Source: Sistotremastrum niveocremeum HHB9708 (taxonomy: Eukaryota > Basidiomycota > Agaricomycetes > Sistotremastrales > Sistotremastraceae). From it: a DNA stretch of 64,000 nt. Position numbers and translations under genes: made by a program. Below, piece by piece: positions 44,899 through 56,654 of the stretch. The notes under the pieces are model-generated. The model did not search any database and had not been told where the DNA came from. It saw only the letters and a list, made by a program, of their open reading frames with translations. The stretch spans positions 881,612-945,611 of the forward strand of contig KV419404.1 in the NCBI GenBank assembly GCA_001630475.1, written 5' to 3'. Numbering within the stretch: position 1 is the first letter of the stretch; the number at the start of each line of letters is the position of its first letter.

Positions 44899-47800
44899 AT
44901 GGATCGACCTTTGGGTCCGCGACCCCATCCACCCCCCGTGTCAGACAGGCGTAATGCTGCCTTCGAAAGTATATTCGGAAGACCAACAGCAGTTCATCAT
45001 CAGCCACGCGCTGCTTCCCTGCCCCTACACTCGCCTTCCCCCTATCCACCGTCCCAGTTGTCCCAGAGCAGGCCGAGTGGCCATAATGGCTATGGCCATG
45101 CCGGCCTGAGACATCAACAGCCATATCACGCTTCCCCGACAGCAGTAGTGCACCCTCCTCAGCAACGCATGCCAGTTTCACGCGCGGAATCTATCGCTAG
45201 CTCCAGATCCATATCTAGACAGGTGGTTTCGAGAGAACGCAGCAATCTCGATTTGCTTGATTCGAGCACTGATCTGCAAGATCTATCACATCCTGGTCTC
45301 ACACCTGCCCAAGCTTATCAAGCTCGTGTCTACTCAAGAGCTGGAACAAGTACAAAATCTCTTCTGGAAAGCGACGGTGGCGACGTCATTTCCGAGAGTC
45401 CACCGCAAGCCGACTTCTTCAAGGATTCGAGTTCGCGTTTGGACCCTCAACCTCTGAATGATGATAGCTCAAGTACTGAACATAGTAGCAATCATTTACC
45501 ACCTAATAGACGATGTGAGTCATGTGTTCATAGCGTCTTCCGCTGATGATGTACAAACTCGACCATTGTATCAGCTTCCATAGAGCCTGGCATCGATGGG
45601 AAGGTCACCGGCCCATATCCTCTGAGCTTAGACACCTCACATAACTATGATGCTCCGACTTCTCCAGCGTCATCGTCCATCCTTGAGGCGTCTTCCCCTG
45701 CTCAGGCCGCACGACGCTCGTCTGATTCCATTCGAACTATCCCTCGATCCGCAGGAACGACCAAGAGAGATAGGACCGCACAGGATCGTTCGAGATCTAT
45801 GTCCGCTGTAGCCGGTGACCCCAGAGCATTTGTGAGCGGCAGTCCTATGCCATCCTCGACTTCCCCTATCATGCAGTCTGCACGAACCCCAATTGTTTAT
45901 CCCGCACTCCTATCTCGGGTCGCAGAAGCCCTACGTTCCCGCATCATTGTTTCGGAGAGAGAAAAAGATGGTCTAACGTATAAAGATGCATTTGACGGAC
46001 GCGAAGCTGTCGACAAGATCGCCTACATCATCAAGACCACAGATAGAAATCTCGCTTTGCTTCTGGGTCGAGCCCTCGACGCCCAAAAGTTTTTCCACGA
46101 CGTGACTTATGATCATCGTTTACGGGACAGTCATAATGAATTATATCAATTTCGATCTCGGATCCCGACCCCTTTTTCCAGCGCCGAGATGATGCATCAG
46201 TTTGCCACAAGTCATGGTCAATATCCCATGGGTCGCTCGCTATCAGGTAGAGGGAACGCGGACGCGTTTAGAACTTCTGATTATGCCACTCCGACACATT
46301 ATGAGGATCAATCAGACACTTCACATGCTGATTCGTCCGCCACCTTGGTGGAACCGGCCTTGGGCCCGACGTCCACGTCCGCTCAGGGAGAAGCCTCGTC
46401 TACCGACGACGATTTTCTTCCTTCTGGTGTTTTTACTCTACTTACGGACTGCTATTCCCCTACCTGTTCCCGCGATCGTCTTTGTTACAGCATCGCTTGT
46501 CCTCGACGCCTTGAGCAGCAGGCTCGATTGAACCTGAATCCATCGCCTGGCCTCAAGAAAACGATTAGCAAGGAAAGTTTGGGCGATCTCATTGAGCCTG
46601 GAACGCTATGGGTTCACTCTGTGCCGAAGGAAATCGTAGACAGCGTCAGCGACACCGAGAAAAAAAGGCAGGAGGCGATCAATGAAGTTATCTATACCGA
46701 GAGAGATTTTGTCAGGGACATGGAATATCTTCGCGACGTGAGTGTATCTTCGTGTTGTTAACTTGCGATGCTTAAAGTAATCAATAGGTCTGGGTGAGGC
46801 CCTTGCAAGCTTCTGATATCATCCCGGAAGAGCGAAGGATGGATTTTCTGGAACAAGTTTTCTGGAACGTTCACGATATCATTGCGGTCAATGTTCGGCT
46901 TCGTGACGCTCTCAACAAGCGTCAGAAATCGTATGCAGTAGTTGAACGCATTGGAGACGTCCTATCGGATGCAGTGTCTCATTTCGAGCCATTTGTCATC
47001 TACGGGAGCCACCAACTATATGGTAAATACGAATTCGAGAAGGAAAAGGCCAACAATCCCGCGTTTGCTCAATTCGTTGAAGTATGTATTTTCCGACTTG
47101 CATGGTAAAACCTGACAGGTGCTTTAGGAAACAGAGCGAAGACCTGAGTCTAGGAAATTGGAACTGAATGGCTATCTCACTAAGCCAACGACCCGACTAG
47201 CTCGATACCCACTGCTGCTACAAGTGGTATTGAAATACACTCCGGACGAGAACCCTGATAAAACTGCTTTGCTTCAAGTGATCAAAATAGTTAAACAATT
47301 TTTGGAGCGAGTAAACGTGGAAACAGGGAAGACGGAGAATAGATTCAATCTATTGCAACTTGACCAACAGCTTGTATTTCGTCCGGGTGAAACAGTGGTC
47401 AGTTTGGTTATTTTCTTTGATATACTCTTATCGCAGCCTGATCGTCTTCGAAGGATCTACGACTACGGGAAGACGTTCGGGAGCTGGTCTACAAAGGCAA
47501 TCTCAGTCGCCGTGGTGGCGTGCAAAATGACATTGGAGATCTTCAAGTCTTCTTGTTCGATCATGCCCTTCTCATGGTGAAGCAGAAGACAAAACAAGAG
47601 CAGTTTAAGGTGTATAGGCGTGTGAGTAATTTGACTGCCTTCGTCCCAAGTCTTGCTGCGCAATTTCTGACAAAGAGTAGCCTATTCCCTTGGAATTATT
47701 ACTCGTTTCAGTTCAAGAAGATTCCTCCTCTCGACAGGGCACGAGCCGGCCTTACAATAAATCACTGATCAAGCGGAATTCCCTTACAAGACTTCAAACA

Positions 47801-49399
47801 CCCCTGTCGAGCGTTTCGTCCATTGTACCTCCAAAGGTGCCCGATAACAAAACAGGTTATCCTATGACTTTCGTGCAACTTGGACGCAAATACTACCAAA
47901 TCACGCTATGGGCTAATACTTGGATGGGTCGTAAGAAATGGCTAGAAAACATAGCAAAGCAGCAGGAGGTTATGCGAAACCGGAGTTTGATATTCGAAAC
48001 CGTGGTCATAACAGAAAGCTTCTTTGTTGGGGTGAACAAGGTAAATTGTGCTGCACCCTTCGGTAAGCATGCATTACGTTGTTTGGGGTTGCATGAGTGT
48101 TCAAATCCGCGCAAAGGTGGAGGCCGCAAAGTAGCCTACGGCACCGACGATGGCGTGTACTTCTCAGACCTGTTGTATCTCGACCGCGAGCCCGTCAAGG
48201 TCCTTGCCCTGTTAAATGTGGTTCAGGTAGCTATTCTTGAGGAGTACCAGCTCTTGGTGGTATTATCAGGTGTGCTTCTATCATACTTTCATCCTGTGGT
48301 TCACCTAAAGTCGCGATAACCAGAACGCCAAGTTGTCACATTTCCCCTTGAAGCGCTTGATTCTCAGGACCCACTGGCAGGATTGAAGCGCGCAAAGCGA
48401 GTGTCATCGCATACCTCTTTCTTCAAAGCGGGGACTTGTCTGGGCAAAACACTCGTTTGCGTAGTGAAAACCAGTGCTTTGTCTAGCACTATCAAAACCC
48501 TCGAACCCATTGATCAACAAATCAGAGGCAAGAATAAACCAACTTTCCGGAAACTGTTGCAGGGCGGAAACGATACCTTGCGTCCGTTTAAGGTACTTTC
48601 AAAACCACTGGTTTGCTTGTTGTAGACAACTAAAGAACCGTCCGAACAGGAATTCTATATCCCTGTTGAATCTACATCTATCCATTATCTGAAAACGAAA
48701 TTGTGTGTTGGCTGCACGAAAGGTTTCGAGATTGTCGATCTGGAGACCCTGGATACTCAAGGCCTGCTCGACCCCGCCGACACATCTCTGGATTTCGTTC
48801 AAAAACGTGACAATGTTCATCCAATGGCCATTTTTCGTGTTGACAGTGAATTTCTACTCTGCTATGACGGTATGTTCTGATGAGAGGATTTTCTACTTTT
48901 ACTGACTCACAATATAGAATTTGGATTTTATGTCAATAAGAGTGGTTGGAGGGCTCGTAAGAATTTCATGGTTCACTGGGAAGGCACTCCTACCGGTTTT
49001 GGTGAGCAACGTCCCTATCATCACATTTCAACCGCTCAAGACGCCTTTCCTCTGCAGCCTTGCATTATCCATACGTTTTAGCTTTCGAACCAACCTTCGT
49101 TGAGGTTCGGCATGTCGAAACGGGTATGATGGTTCAGATTGTACAAGGGAACAATCTTCGTTGTCTGTTCTCGGAAACCCCGCCGTCTGGTCCAGCTTAT
49201 CCAGGTTCAGTAAGTTGCATGCCCTCGACGTCTGTTCCTTGCAGTGCTAATGATCTTTGTTCAAACCACCTAACAGTACCGTGACTCTATTGACCGTCAA
49301 AGCTCTGGGGAAATAATCATGGCTTCTGACGACCGAGTCATGTTTTTACGATTGGCGTCGTCTAATACTGATTCGCAGCACGATCAGCGTCCATATTGA
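44899..49399 (+). CDS. Rho1 guanine nucleotide exchange factor, Rom2-like (DEP-DH-PH-CNH)
   Basis: Activates Rho1 for cell-wall integrity and actin polarity; in yeast Rom2 also links TOR2 to Rho1. Start ATG 44899 (MDRPLGPRPHPPPVSD), with the reading frame open upstream only to TTG. A long disordered N-terminus is followed by a DEP domain around 45,890-46,170 (VSEREKDGLTYKDAFDGREA), then the DH domain around 46,670-47,400 (NEVIYTERDFVRDMEYL; LNGYLTKPTTRLARYPLLL, the conserved helix). PH lies around 47,460-47,990, and CNH (citron homology) from about 48,000 to the end (FVGVNKVNCAAPFGKHAL... DDRVMFLRLAS). The order matches fungal Rom1/2. About 12 introns. The stop TGA is at 49397-49399. Predicted about 1,300 residues. 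Confidence 0.92.
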
Positions 49400-49707
49400 A
49401 AGAAAGGAATCATAATCATGTAGTTTTTTCTCGTCACGCCTACGCTGTTTTCATTTACACCCTCACATTCAACATTCAACATTCAACATTATACCTCTCA
49501 ATCATGTATTTTTGGCATCTGTCCTATCACTATGTAATTCATATTTTTAGATGCACTTGTGTAATTCATAATTTGCTGCCTGGTGATTCGTGAACGCGTC
49601 GTAATTGCGTGTTGGGAAGCAAGGAAATCAATTCTTTGGCAAGCGCTGCCGCATTCGGCATAGAGTCCATGCATCGCCCACTTCAGAGGCAGACAGCATA
49701 ATTGACT
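49400..49707. other. Intergenic with short CATTCAA tandem
   Basis: About 310 bases, AT-rich. A small tandem of CATTCAA-like units lies around 49,467-49,490. Otherwise it holds only the 3' UTR and the Sec1 promoter. Confidence 0.5.
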
Positions 49708-52642
49708 ATGGCATCACTCATCGATCTAGTGCGCTCTCGTATGGATATTCGCGATCTTTATTTCAGGCTGCTTATCACTTTACTAGGGTTTCTGGATGCC
49801 ATTCGTTCTGTCAATCCACCTGGAAAGTGGAAGATATTGGTGGTGGACGAGCATTCCAGAAAGCTCCTGAGCGCGACTCTCAAGCAGTACGACATCTTGC
49901 AAGAAAATGTGACATGTAATCCTTCAGCTCGCCATCAATCGTAGTGCACTCACACTCGTCCAGTAATCGAGGCGATTACTGCTTCTCGAACCCCTCAAAC
50001 GCAAGAGGCCATATACCTCTTAATGCCAACCTCGCAGAATGTCGATCGCATTATCAGCGACTTTTCGGGAGGCAGGAAGCAATACGCAGCGGCCCATCTA
50101 TTCTTCATCCAAGGTGAGTAAGCGAACTGGCTTTTCTGCAAACTCCGAGTGAAGACAGAGGCCAGGATTGGAGGAGAAGCTTTTCCAGAAGTTGTCATCG
50201 TCAGCAGCCGAGCCACACCTCAAAGGATTGCAGGACCTATACATAAATTTTTGGCGTATGTGGACTTGTGCTTGTGCCCAGAACTGTGTGTGGTAACTGA
50301 AACGTTCAGCAATTGAATCGCGAGTGTTCTCGCTTCAGAACCCTTCGACATTCTTCCAGTTTTATAGCCCTCCTCGAAACAGCGCGTCTGTCAAACATGC
50401 CCGTGCTCGATTGCAAGAGGAATTGCGTTTTATCAGCAAATCGGTGAGCCCTTCTCATCACGTTCCGCTCATCTCATGAATCTTTATAAATAAGATACTC
50501 GATGTTTGTGTTTCCTTGGGTGAATGCCCCTACGTACGTTACTACCTCCCCTCTCATCGCTCTCCGCTCGGCCCACTCGCCGTGACACAAGCTCCAAAAG
50601 CTCCCGAGACGAATACACGGTGGAGAACGAATCTTGCCAGAGGGCTTGAATCGCGAACCGAAGAGGAGGCTGCGAATTCTCACCTCACCAAGCTTCTCGC
50701 CTTCATGGTCCAACGCGATCTCGACGAGTACAAGAAGCTGAACCCTGATTTCGGGGTAAGCTATTCTTAGAACAATCAAGTATTGTTTGACTATTCTTTG
50801 GCCAGAAGACCGATCCGTCACGACCTCGCGCTGTGCTGTTTATAACAGATCGCTCTCTGGATCTTCTAGCACCATTTGTACACGAGTTCACATATCAAGC
50901 CATGTGCAACGACTTATTGACAATCGTCGATGGTTCCAAATACACGTTTGTTCATCTCTGTATATGCCTCTAGCGATTATTCACTTTTTTGTTCTTCAGT
51001 TATAAGTTCCAATCGTCCGTTGGAGCCTACGAGGACAAAGTAGCCGTGTTATCAGATGCAGACAGCGTATGGACGGAGATCCGACACATGCATATGCGAG
51101 AGGCAATTGATAAGCTGATGGCGGACTTCAATGCCTTCCTCCAAGAGAACGCTGGTTTCAAAGGGTAAGCGCACTGTTTGGCTTTATCCGTCACTCCTCA
51201 TCAGCTTAGAGAGGGCGCCGCCACATTGAACGATATGAAGGATATGTTGGCTAATCTGCCTCAGTATCAAGAACAGCGAGAGAAGGTACGCGAAAACTTT
51301 TCATTGTGATTCTTTCTCTCATTTGTTCTCAGTTTTCCCTCCATCTTAATATGGCGCAGGAATGCATGGATATTTTCGAGCGAAATAATCTGGCTGCGCT
51401 AGCTGCGATCGAACAGGTACCCCACGTTGAAATATGTATCGTTGAACTCTTTAATCTCGTCAGTTAGAATTGTGCAACTGGATTGACGTCCGACGGCAAA
51501 ACACCCAAAACCCTCGTCGAAGAAATGGTACCCTTGTTGGATAATAAAGATATTAGGCAAGTCTCACTTGCGCTTGATTCTCTCCTCTTGGTCTAAACTT
51601 TGAATAGCAATTCAAACAAGGCCCGAATCATTGCGTTGTACATTCAGTATCGCGACGGTGTCCCGGATGAAGACCGCCGTAGATTGTACCAGCATGCACG
51701 ATTGCCAGTGGCAGATCAAGATGCGATCAACGGTCTTGCACATATGGGAGTTCGATTGACGCGTGTCAGTCGGCATTCATTCATAAGCGCGATGAGCTAG
51801 CTTAGACATCGTTCACAGAACCCGACTGATCGTGACCCGAAGAAGAGATCTCGCGACAAAGGACAAGCGATTGACGACGACTATGAGCTTTCTAGATTTA
51901 GACCAGCGTTGAAAAGCATACTAGAGGTGAGCATTCCCTCCGATTGAAAACTCGATTGAGATGCCTTGTGTCAGGAACATTGTTCCGGAAAACTGGACAA
52001 AGAGACTTTCCCATTTGTGCGGGAGCCGCCAACGTCCAATACTCCGGCAGCCGCTCGTTTAGCCACCCCGACAACTACATCTTTGCGAAGCGCCAAACCA
52101 AGTTGGCATCGTCCCGCCCGTTCTGGACCCACCACCGAAATAAAGCAGCGCCTCATCGTATTCGTGGCCGGAGGAATGACATATTCTGAAAGTCGCACTA
52201 TATCTCAGTTGTCTGCATCGCTGGGGAAAGATATTTTTATAGGTATTTCATTCCTCATTCCTCGATTTAAATGGGTTCTCAGACCGTCTTAGGATCAACT
52301 CATACTGTCTCGCCGAAGCAATTTTTGGACGATCTTCGCGTCCTTGACCTTGGGGGTGTAGGCTCCCGAGCATTACCGAACGGATTGAATTCGGAAGGTG
52401 GCGAAGAGCCCAGAGAATATCAGTCGTGCTACGATCAGAGATATTTCATCAACGCACCTGTGCACGGTGTTCGGGAGCAAGCAGTTCCAGCGCAATCTGA
52501 TCGAGCAAGCAAACCGCGACCTCTACCAACATCTTCCGGCCAATCCCCTGCTCATTCGACCACATCATTGCACACTGGTTCTGTTGGAAACCGAGAGGAT
52601 GACAAGAAGAAAGAGAAGAAGAGAAACTTTTTTCATTTCTAA
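49708..52642 (+). CDS. SEC1: Sec1/Munc18 protein Sec1, exocytic SNARE regulator
   Basis: Binds plasma-membrane SNARE complexes and promotes fusion of secretory vesicles with the cell surface. Start ATG 49708 (MASLIDLVRSR); intron one (donor GTATGG, acceptor CTAG) joins FLDAIRSVNPPGKWKILVVDEHS, the typical Sec1 opening. Then come SRTPQTQEAIYLLMPTSQNVD and ISDFS, and SPSHHVPL-type exon borders. Central exons include RPRAVLFITDRSLDLLAPFVHEFTY... (partly split). A late exon holds IVFVAGGMTYSESRTI, the conserved end of the domain-3a fold, and TVSPKQFLDDL. A Lys/Glu-rich tail closes at 52642. About 13 introns, predicted about 710 residues. Sec1 rather than Sly1, Vps33 or Vps45 is judged from the first 60 residues and the basic tail. 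Confidence 0.92.
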
Positions 52643-52863
52643 TTCCATGTTTTCGCTGTCATGCAATGATATAATGTCCGTCATTAAAGCTTGATAAACG
52701 GGTCACACCGTTTCCCTCGCAGTCGAAGCGTTGACCGCTATGCCGTGTGTAAAAGATTCTCGTAGCCTTCGCACTGGTGGCAATTCGCCTTCGGCTTCCC
52801 TAGTCCCTTGCTGTTTCGTTCCGAGCTGCTCGCGCGGACCGGTTTGACGCCCAGCTTCTTGTC

Positions 52864-55193
52864 ATGAGTGAATCCTTGCCTGCATATCTTCGTCGTTATC
52901 GCGAGCAACTAGGGGAGAATCACGAGAGCCAGATCGAATCCACCATTTCCACTCGCCATGAGTTTGTTTTGGACGGAACCAGGTCCGTTCAGAATACTGA
53001 GGATTCAGTCTGAGCGCTGAACATCTCGCAGCTTCATTTCCTTTCTTTGGTCGGCCAGTGCTTTACCGTGGGTTTATGGGGGCGAGTACGCAGCGTTCGC
53101 TCGGATTGTGAGCGGCGTGCTTGAAGGACTGATGAGCTGTGGAATACGGACACATCTGGTTTTCGATGGTGCGCTTGTCCTTTCGATCTGCTTCAAGCTC
53201 TTCGTGCTGAAGCCGTATATGACGCAGGTCCTACGCGATCCGTGGATATCCAAAGATCTATCAAGCACACTGTCGACACGCAAATTGGACCCAGCGTTCT
53301 ATTTCACCGGACCTCACAAGTTGCTCGATCCTCAGCACGATTCTTGAACGAATCATCTATCCTACCCCCGCTCTGTTACGAGGCTTGCATCGCAGCCTTG
53401 GATACCCTGTCCTATGATTGTGCACGTTATCACGCGGAGGGTGACACTAAGCGATTTTGTGTTGAGCTTGCATCGAAACTGAATGGCTTTGTTGCTGGTT
53501 CAAACTCTGAGCTTGTGTTCTACACCACGACGGGATATCAGGGATATATACCGTTGGATTCATTGTCTTGGATATTGCCAACTAAGCATGACGAGATATT
53601 GGACCAAAATGATCCTGATCCTGCCCAATTTATGGTTGTAAATCGTGGCAAAAAACACAAACCCGTTGCCCGAGGAATTAGTCCGCCACCTTCTGACTGC
53701 ATTGGAATTTCATTCTTTGCATATCAACCGTCGAGACTCGCAAAGAAATTATCACTTCCTCCAACTGCACTCTCTTTGCTAGGAGCCTTCTTGGGCAATC
53801 AATTATCCAATGCTTTACCAGTCAACCTTTATAGGCAACATTTCCAGAAGCATCATAATGATGTCATCTATGTTGCTTCTGTCATAGAGGCAGCTCTTTC
53901 AAGCAAGGCCAGACAAAAACCACTTTCAGGGTTTATTCTGATTCGAAATGTAATTGATACACTGATGTGGCGTCCAGAGTTGCTCTCCTCCTCTGACCAT
54001 GATACTATGACAAGTGTTATTGTGGATTGCACACTGCAGTATGTGATAGAGCAGCCACTTGGTGGTCCAGCTCAATCTCTCTGGCCCACCAAGCTTTGTC
54101 CTCTGCACCCCATTGACTCTTGCCCTTTGAGCCTTCTCAAGCTCATCCCTGGCACTTCATCAGAATCATCACTTGATTCACATCACAGTCTATACTCTAA
54201 AGCTATTCTCTCCTACATTGATGCTTACTGGAAGGGAAACTTGTCACCCAACATCATCAACTTGTTTGATTGTGGGACATTTTGGCCAATCATTTTCCTT
54301 GAGAATCCTGATCAGGAGAGCTGTCAAGTCACAGTTGGAAGAGGTATTCGCCTTGAAATCTACAAGATTCTTGGTCATTTCTTTCAATCTCAACTTCCCT
54401 TGCTGCCTGAAGTGGGAATGAGTGCCCCAGTGGATGACCTGTTGAAAAGTTCAGAGAATAGTATCTATGAGGTAAATCACCATACTGTGCTCCACATAAC
54501 AAACCTGAATTATTATAGTCCCCAACACAAGTCACAGAATATATCAGGAAGGGGAGCTCTTTGTCTGCATGCCCCATTATTTTACCTGAAGATGTGCTGC
54601 ACCCTGAGCTGCCAGTCATCTGCCAAGGAGACAATGACAGGCTCAACTACTTTCTATCTGCCATGGGAAGTTGTACTCCCCTGGTCATGAGCCTACCTAA
54701 GGAATGCCTGATGGTGGTTGCCTGCATGCGTTGGGTTGTGCAGACTGCTGTGTGGTCATGTCCAGAAGCTCAATTGGCCCTTTATGCCTGCCTTCCAGGA
54801 TCAGAGACATTTGGTTCCAAGCCAATACTCAACAACGAGAAAGCTATACAACACACAGCAGAGATTTTGGCAGCCTTTGAAAATGCAAATTATCTAAGGC
54901 AAGTCTTACTATTGCCAGAGCGGATCCCTCATTGTGCACAGCATTTCTCTGGGATGCAGCTCCACAGCCTTTTTGGTTGGGAATCATTTGATGTGGCAAG
55001 ACTGCATCTCCATGCCAATTGGTCACTTTGTTGGCATGCTCTAAGTGAGGGTCTAGATAGCTATTTGGCAATGGTGCCAGAGAGGAAGCAGAAACAAAAA
55101 TTGGTTAAAAACACTAAATCATCCCCAGCTGTGAAAATTCCTCTGAAGCCTAGTTTATTTACCATGCTGGGAGACTTGGAGGAGGATGGCTAG
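52864..55193 (+). CDS. Asteroid-like PIN/XPG-fold protein
   Basis: Start ATG 52864 (MSESLPAYLRRYREQ). Three short introns restore one frame. The first lies near 52,982-53,032. The second is 59 bases around 53,168-53,226 (donor GTGCGC, acceptor CGCAG), joining VFDG to PTRSVDIQ. The third is 47 bases around 54,471-54,517 (donor GTAAAT, acceptor ATAG), joining SENSIYE to SPTQVTEYIRKG. The product is about 720 residues. The N-terminal part (VLDGTSFISFLW, YGGEYAAFARIVSGVLEGLMSCGIRTHLVFDG) is the PIN-like Asteroid/XPG N-domain, and the later FLGNQLSNALP segment suits the XPG-I/helical part. Some relatives act as DNA structure nucleases; activity here is not shown and several acidic active-site residues are not obvious. 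From 53,761 to 55,200 the gene has almost no CpG, unlike its 5' part and all neighbours. Confidence 0.72.
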
Positions 55194-55233
55194 TGCATAG
55201 TCCAAAATGACAGTCTGAAGACTACTGTTAGAT

Positions 55234-55548
55234 AGTAAGGATGACCACGAATATGGCCCTTGGGTACCTGCACTTTTTTAAAACCCCTCTAGCTGCTTCA
55301 GTTTTTGGAATTAAATCTTGGAAAAAATATGGTTGGGTAGATAATCTCAGGAGGAACAGATTTGGTAATCTGAAAAGTTGGCCCAGCCATTGTGGGGGGC
55401 ACAAATTACCAAACTTCTTCCTTTGGTTGCCCCCAACCCAAATATATTTTTTGTAAGATTTAATTCCAAAAACTGGGGCCTCTAGAGAGGCTACAAAAAC
55501 ACGCAGGTACCCGTATAGCCTAGTAGTGATATTCGTGTTCTTCCTTAG
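55234..55548. repeat. Foldback inverted repeat (MITE-like)
   Basis: Two imperfect arms of about 150 bases face each other around a centre near 55,390. Shared blocks in inverted orientation include CACGAATAT, GGGTACCTGC, GTTTTTGGAATTAAATCTT and AAAAAATAT. As a check, the two strands translate to similar peptides (VFGIKSWKKYGWV on plus, VFGIKSYKKYIWV on minus), which only a large palindrome would give. It carries no gene and lies right after the Asteroid gene. Class and target duplication were not resolved. Confidence 0.85.
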
Positions 55549-55925
55549 TCGTTGAACAGCACCCCTTCGACGGAGTTGCACCTGTCTCTTTGGACTAGAA
55601 ATCCCTTGTCTCGAATGAATCCATGAGCATATCTGATCCCAGCATCTGGCCGATGATGCCGAAAAGATCGAATGAGGTCATCAAGTAGCCTGAGAATCTC
55701 AAGCCCGTTCTGCGAAGGCGCGGGTCGATCGTCGGATTTATCGGCCCGCAAATTATTCTTGTTTGCATGTGTTGTTGTTTCAAGAATCCTTCGCAGAAGG
55801 GCTTGAGGAAAGTTACATAGAAGGGGGGGGGGATTACTTAGTACACTAGTTAGACTTAGCGAAATAAGACTCGTTTTCCTCCGCTCCACTTCTGCTCCGT
55901 CGTTTGTCTCCAGTCCGCTGCCCAT
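55545..55925 (-). CDS. Unassigned open frame, possibly a broken gene remnant
   Basis: A 126-residue frame on the minus strand with a plausible middle (LLRRILETTTHANKNNL... LEILRLLDDLIRSFRHH). I recognise no family. It abuts the foldback repeat at its 3' end and contains a run of nine G near 55,828. Its base composition is CpG-normal, unlike the preceding gene. It may be the leftover of a gene cut by repeats, or chance. Confidence 0.25.
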   Translation of the reverse strand: MGSGLETNDGAEVERRKTSLISLSLTSVLSNPPPLLCNFPQALLRRILETTTHANKNNLRADKSDDRPAPSQNGLEILRLLDDLIRSFRHHRPDAGIRYAHGFIRDKGFLVQRDRCNSVEGVLFND

Positions 55926-56207
55926 CCCTCCCTCTCGACTGCCAGTGAATCTGTGCAGTGCTGCCTGCTACTCCTTTTTTTTTTTTTGGTCCCATTTATT
56001 GTCCAGTGAGGGCGGGGCCCTATGTCAGACATAAATACTACAATAATATACTATGCGCGATTATAATGCTTTAAGCTTGGCTGTCTGCCTGAGTATGGGA
56101 CCCCTCGGTGCAATGGGGGCCACTTTGGCCCTTTCGGGCAGGGGCGAGGGGTGTAATAAGCGCGTGAGGCGCTTGGGTGGTTCGGTCAAGATAGGTCTGG
56201 AGGGGCT

Positions 56208-56590
56208 CTTCTGAAAAAATCAGACATACTAATTGTACTTTTGAGCGCTCTGGAGTAGGGATACCAACGAGTACGGCAAAATTAAGGGTACCCGCTTACA
56301 TAAGCAAACGCGAGTACAGGTACAGCCCGTTGGAAGAAAAAAAATAAAAACACGGGTACCCGGACGCAGGTACCCGTGTTTTTTGGCAGGGGGACTCGCG
56401 GGTACCCGAGTACGAGTACGGCATTTTGGCCAAAAAAATTAGGCAAGTACAGGTACGGGGGTCGAAAAAAAAGCGCGGGTACCCGCCCGCGGGTACCCGA
56501 GTACGGCAAGTACGTACTTGTTGTGAACCTTACTCTGGAGTACTAAAAAGTACTCAAAAGTACAATTAGTAGGTCTAATTTTTTCAGAAG
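56208..56590. mobile_element. Palindromic 98-base element, copy A, split by a nested insertion
   Basis: The two halves (56,208-56,255 and 56,533-56,590, the latter including one copy of the 8-base duplication) match copies B and C. Left: CTTCTGAAAAAATC..., AATTGTACTTTTGAGCGCT. Right: ACTAAAAAGTACTCAAAAG...TTTTTTCAGAAG. The 277-base GGTACC-rich element at 56,256-56,532 lies between, flanked by CTCTGGAG repeats. It sits in the presumed LINE 3' tail. Confidence 0.85.
56256..56532. mobile_element. hAT-like MITE, GGTACC-rich, nested in palindrome copy A
   Basis: Termini TAGGGATACCAACGAG and, reversed, TAAGGTTCACAACAAG form an imperfect inverted repeat. The 8-base target duplication CTCTGGAG lies at 56,248-56,255 and 56,533-56,540. 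The interior is built of GGTACC/GAGTACG units and has no coding capacity. Size, 8-base duplication and TAGGGATRNCAAC termini fit hAT-derived MITEs. Confidence 0.82.
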
Positions 56591-56654
56591 CTGGTCTATG
56601 GGCAGGGCTGGTGTCGGGTTGGGCGGGTTATGCATGAGAGGAGCGGTTATAAGC

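Noticed and set aside
6426-52642. TOR, Zds-like, Rho GEF and Sec1 as a functional polarity cluster
   Set aside because: They are interleaved with unrelated housekeeping genes and have different orientations and spacing; chance proximity is the simpler reading.
53160-53240. Possible frameshift in the Asteroid-like gene after VFDG
   Set aside because: A 59-base intron with GTGCGC donor, TGCTGA-like branch and CGCAG acceptor restores the frame exactly, so no damage is needed to explain it.
54460-54560. Possible truncation of the Asteroid-like gene near 54,690
   Set aside because: A 47-base GTAAAT...ATAG intron at a codon boundary links the two frames and gives a sensible VTEYIRKG continuation.
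55975-55987. T13 run as a transcription terminator or simple microsatellite
   Set aside because: Its position downstream of the LINE coding end on the opposite strand fits a retrotransposon poly(A) tail better.
56260-56520. GGTACC-rich stretch as telomeric or satellite DNA
   Set aside because: It is bounded by inverted termini and an 8-base target duplication, so it is the inside of a MITE.
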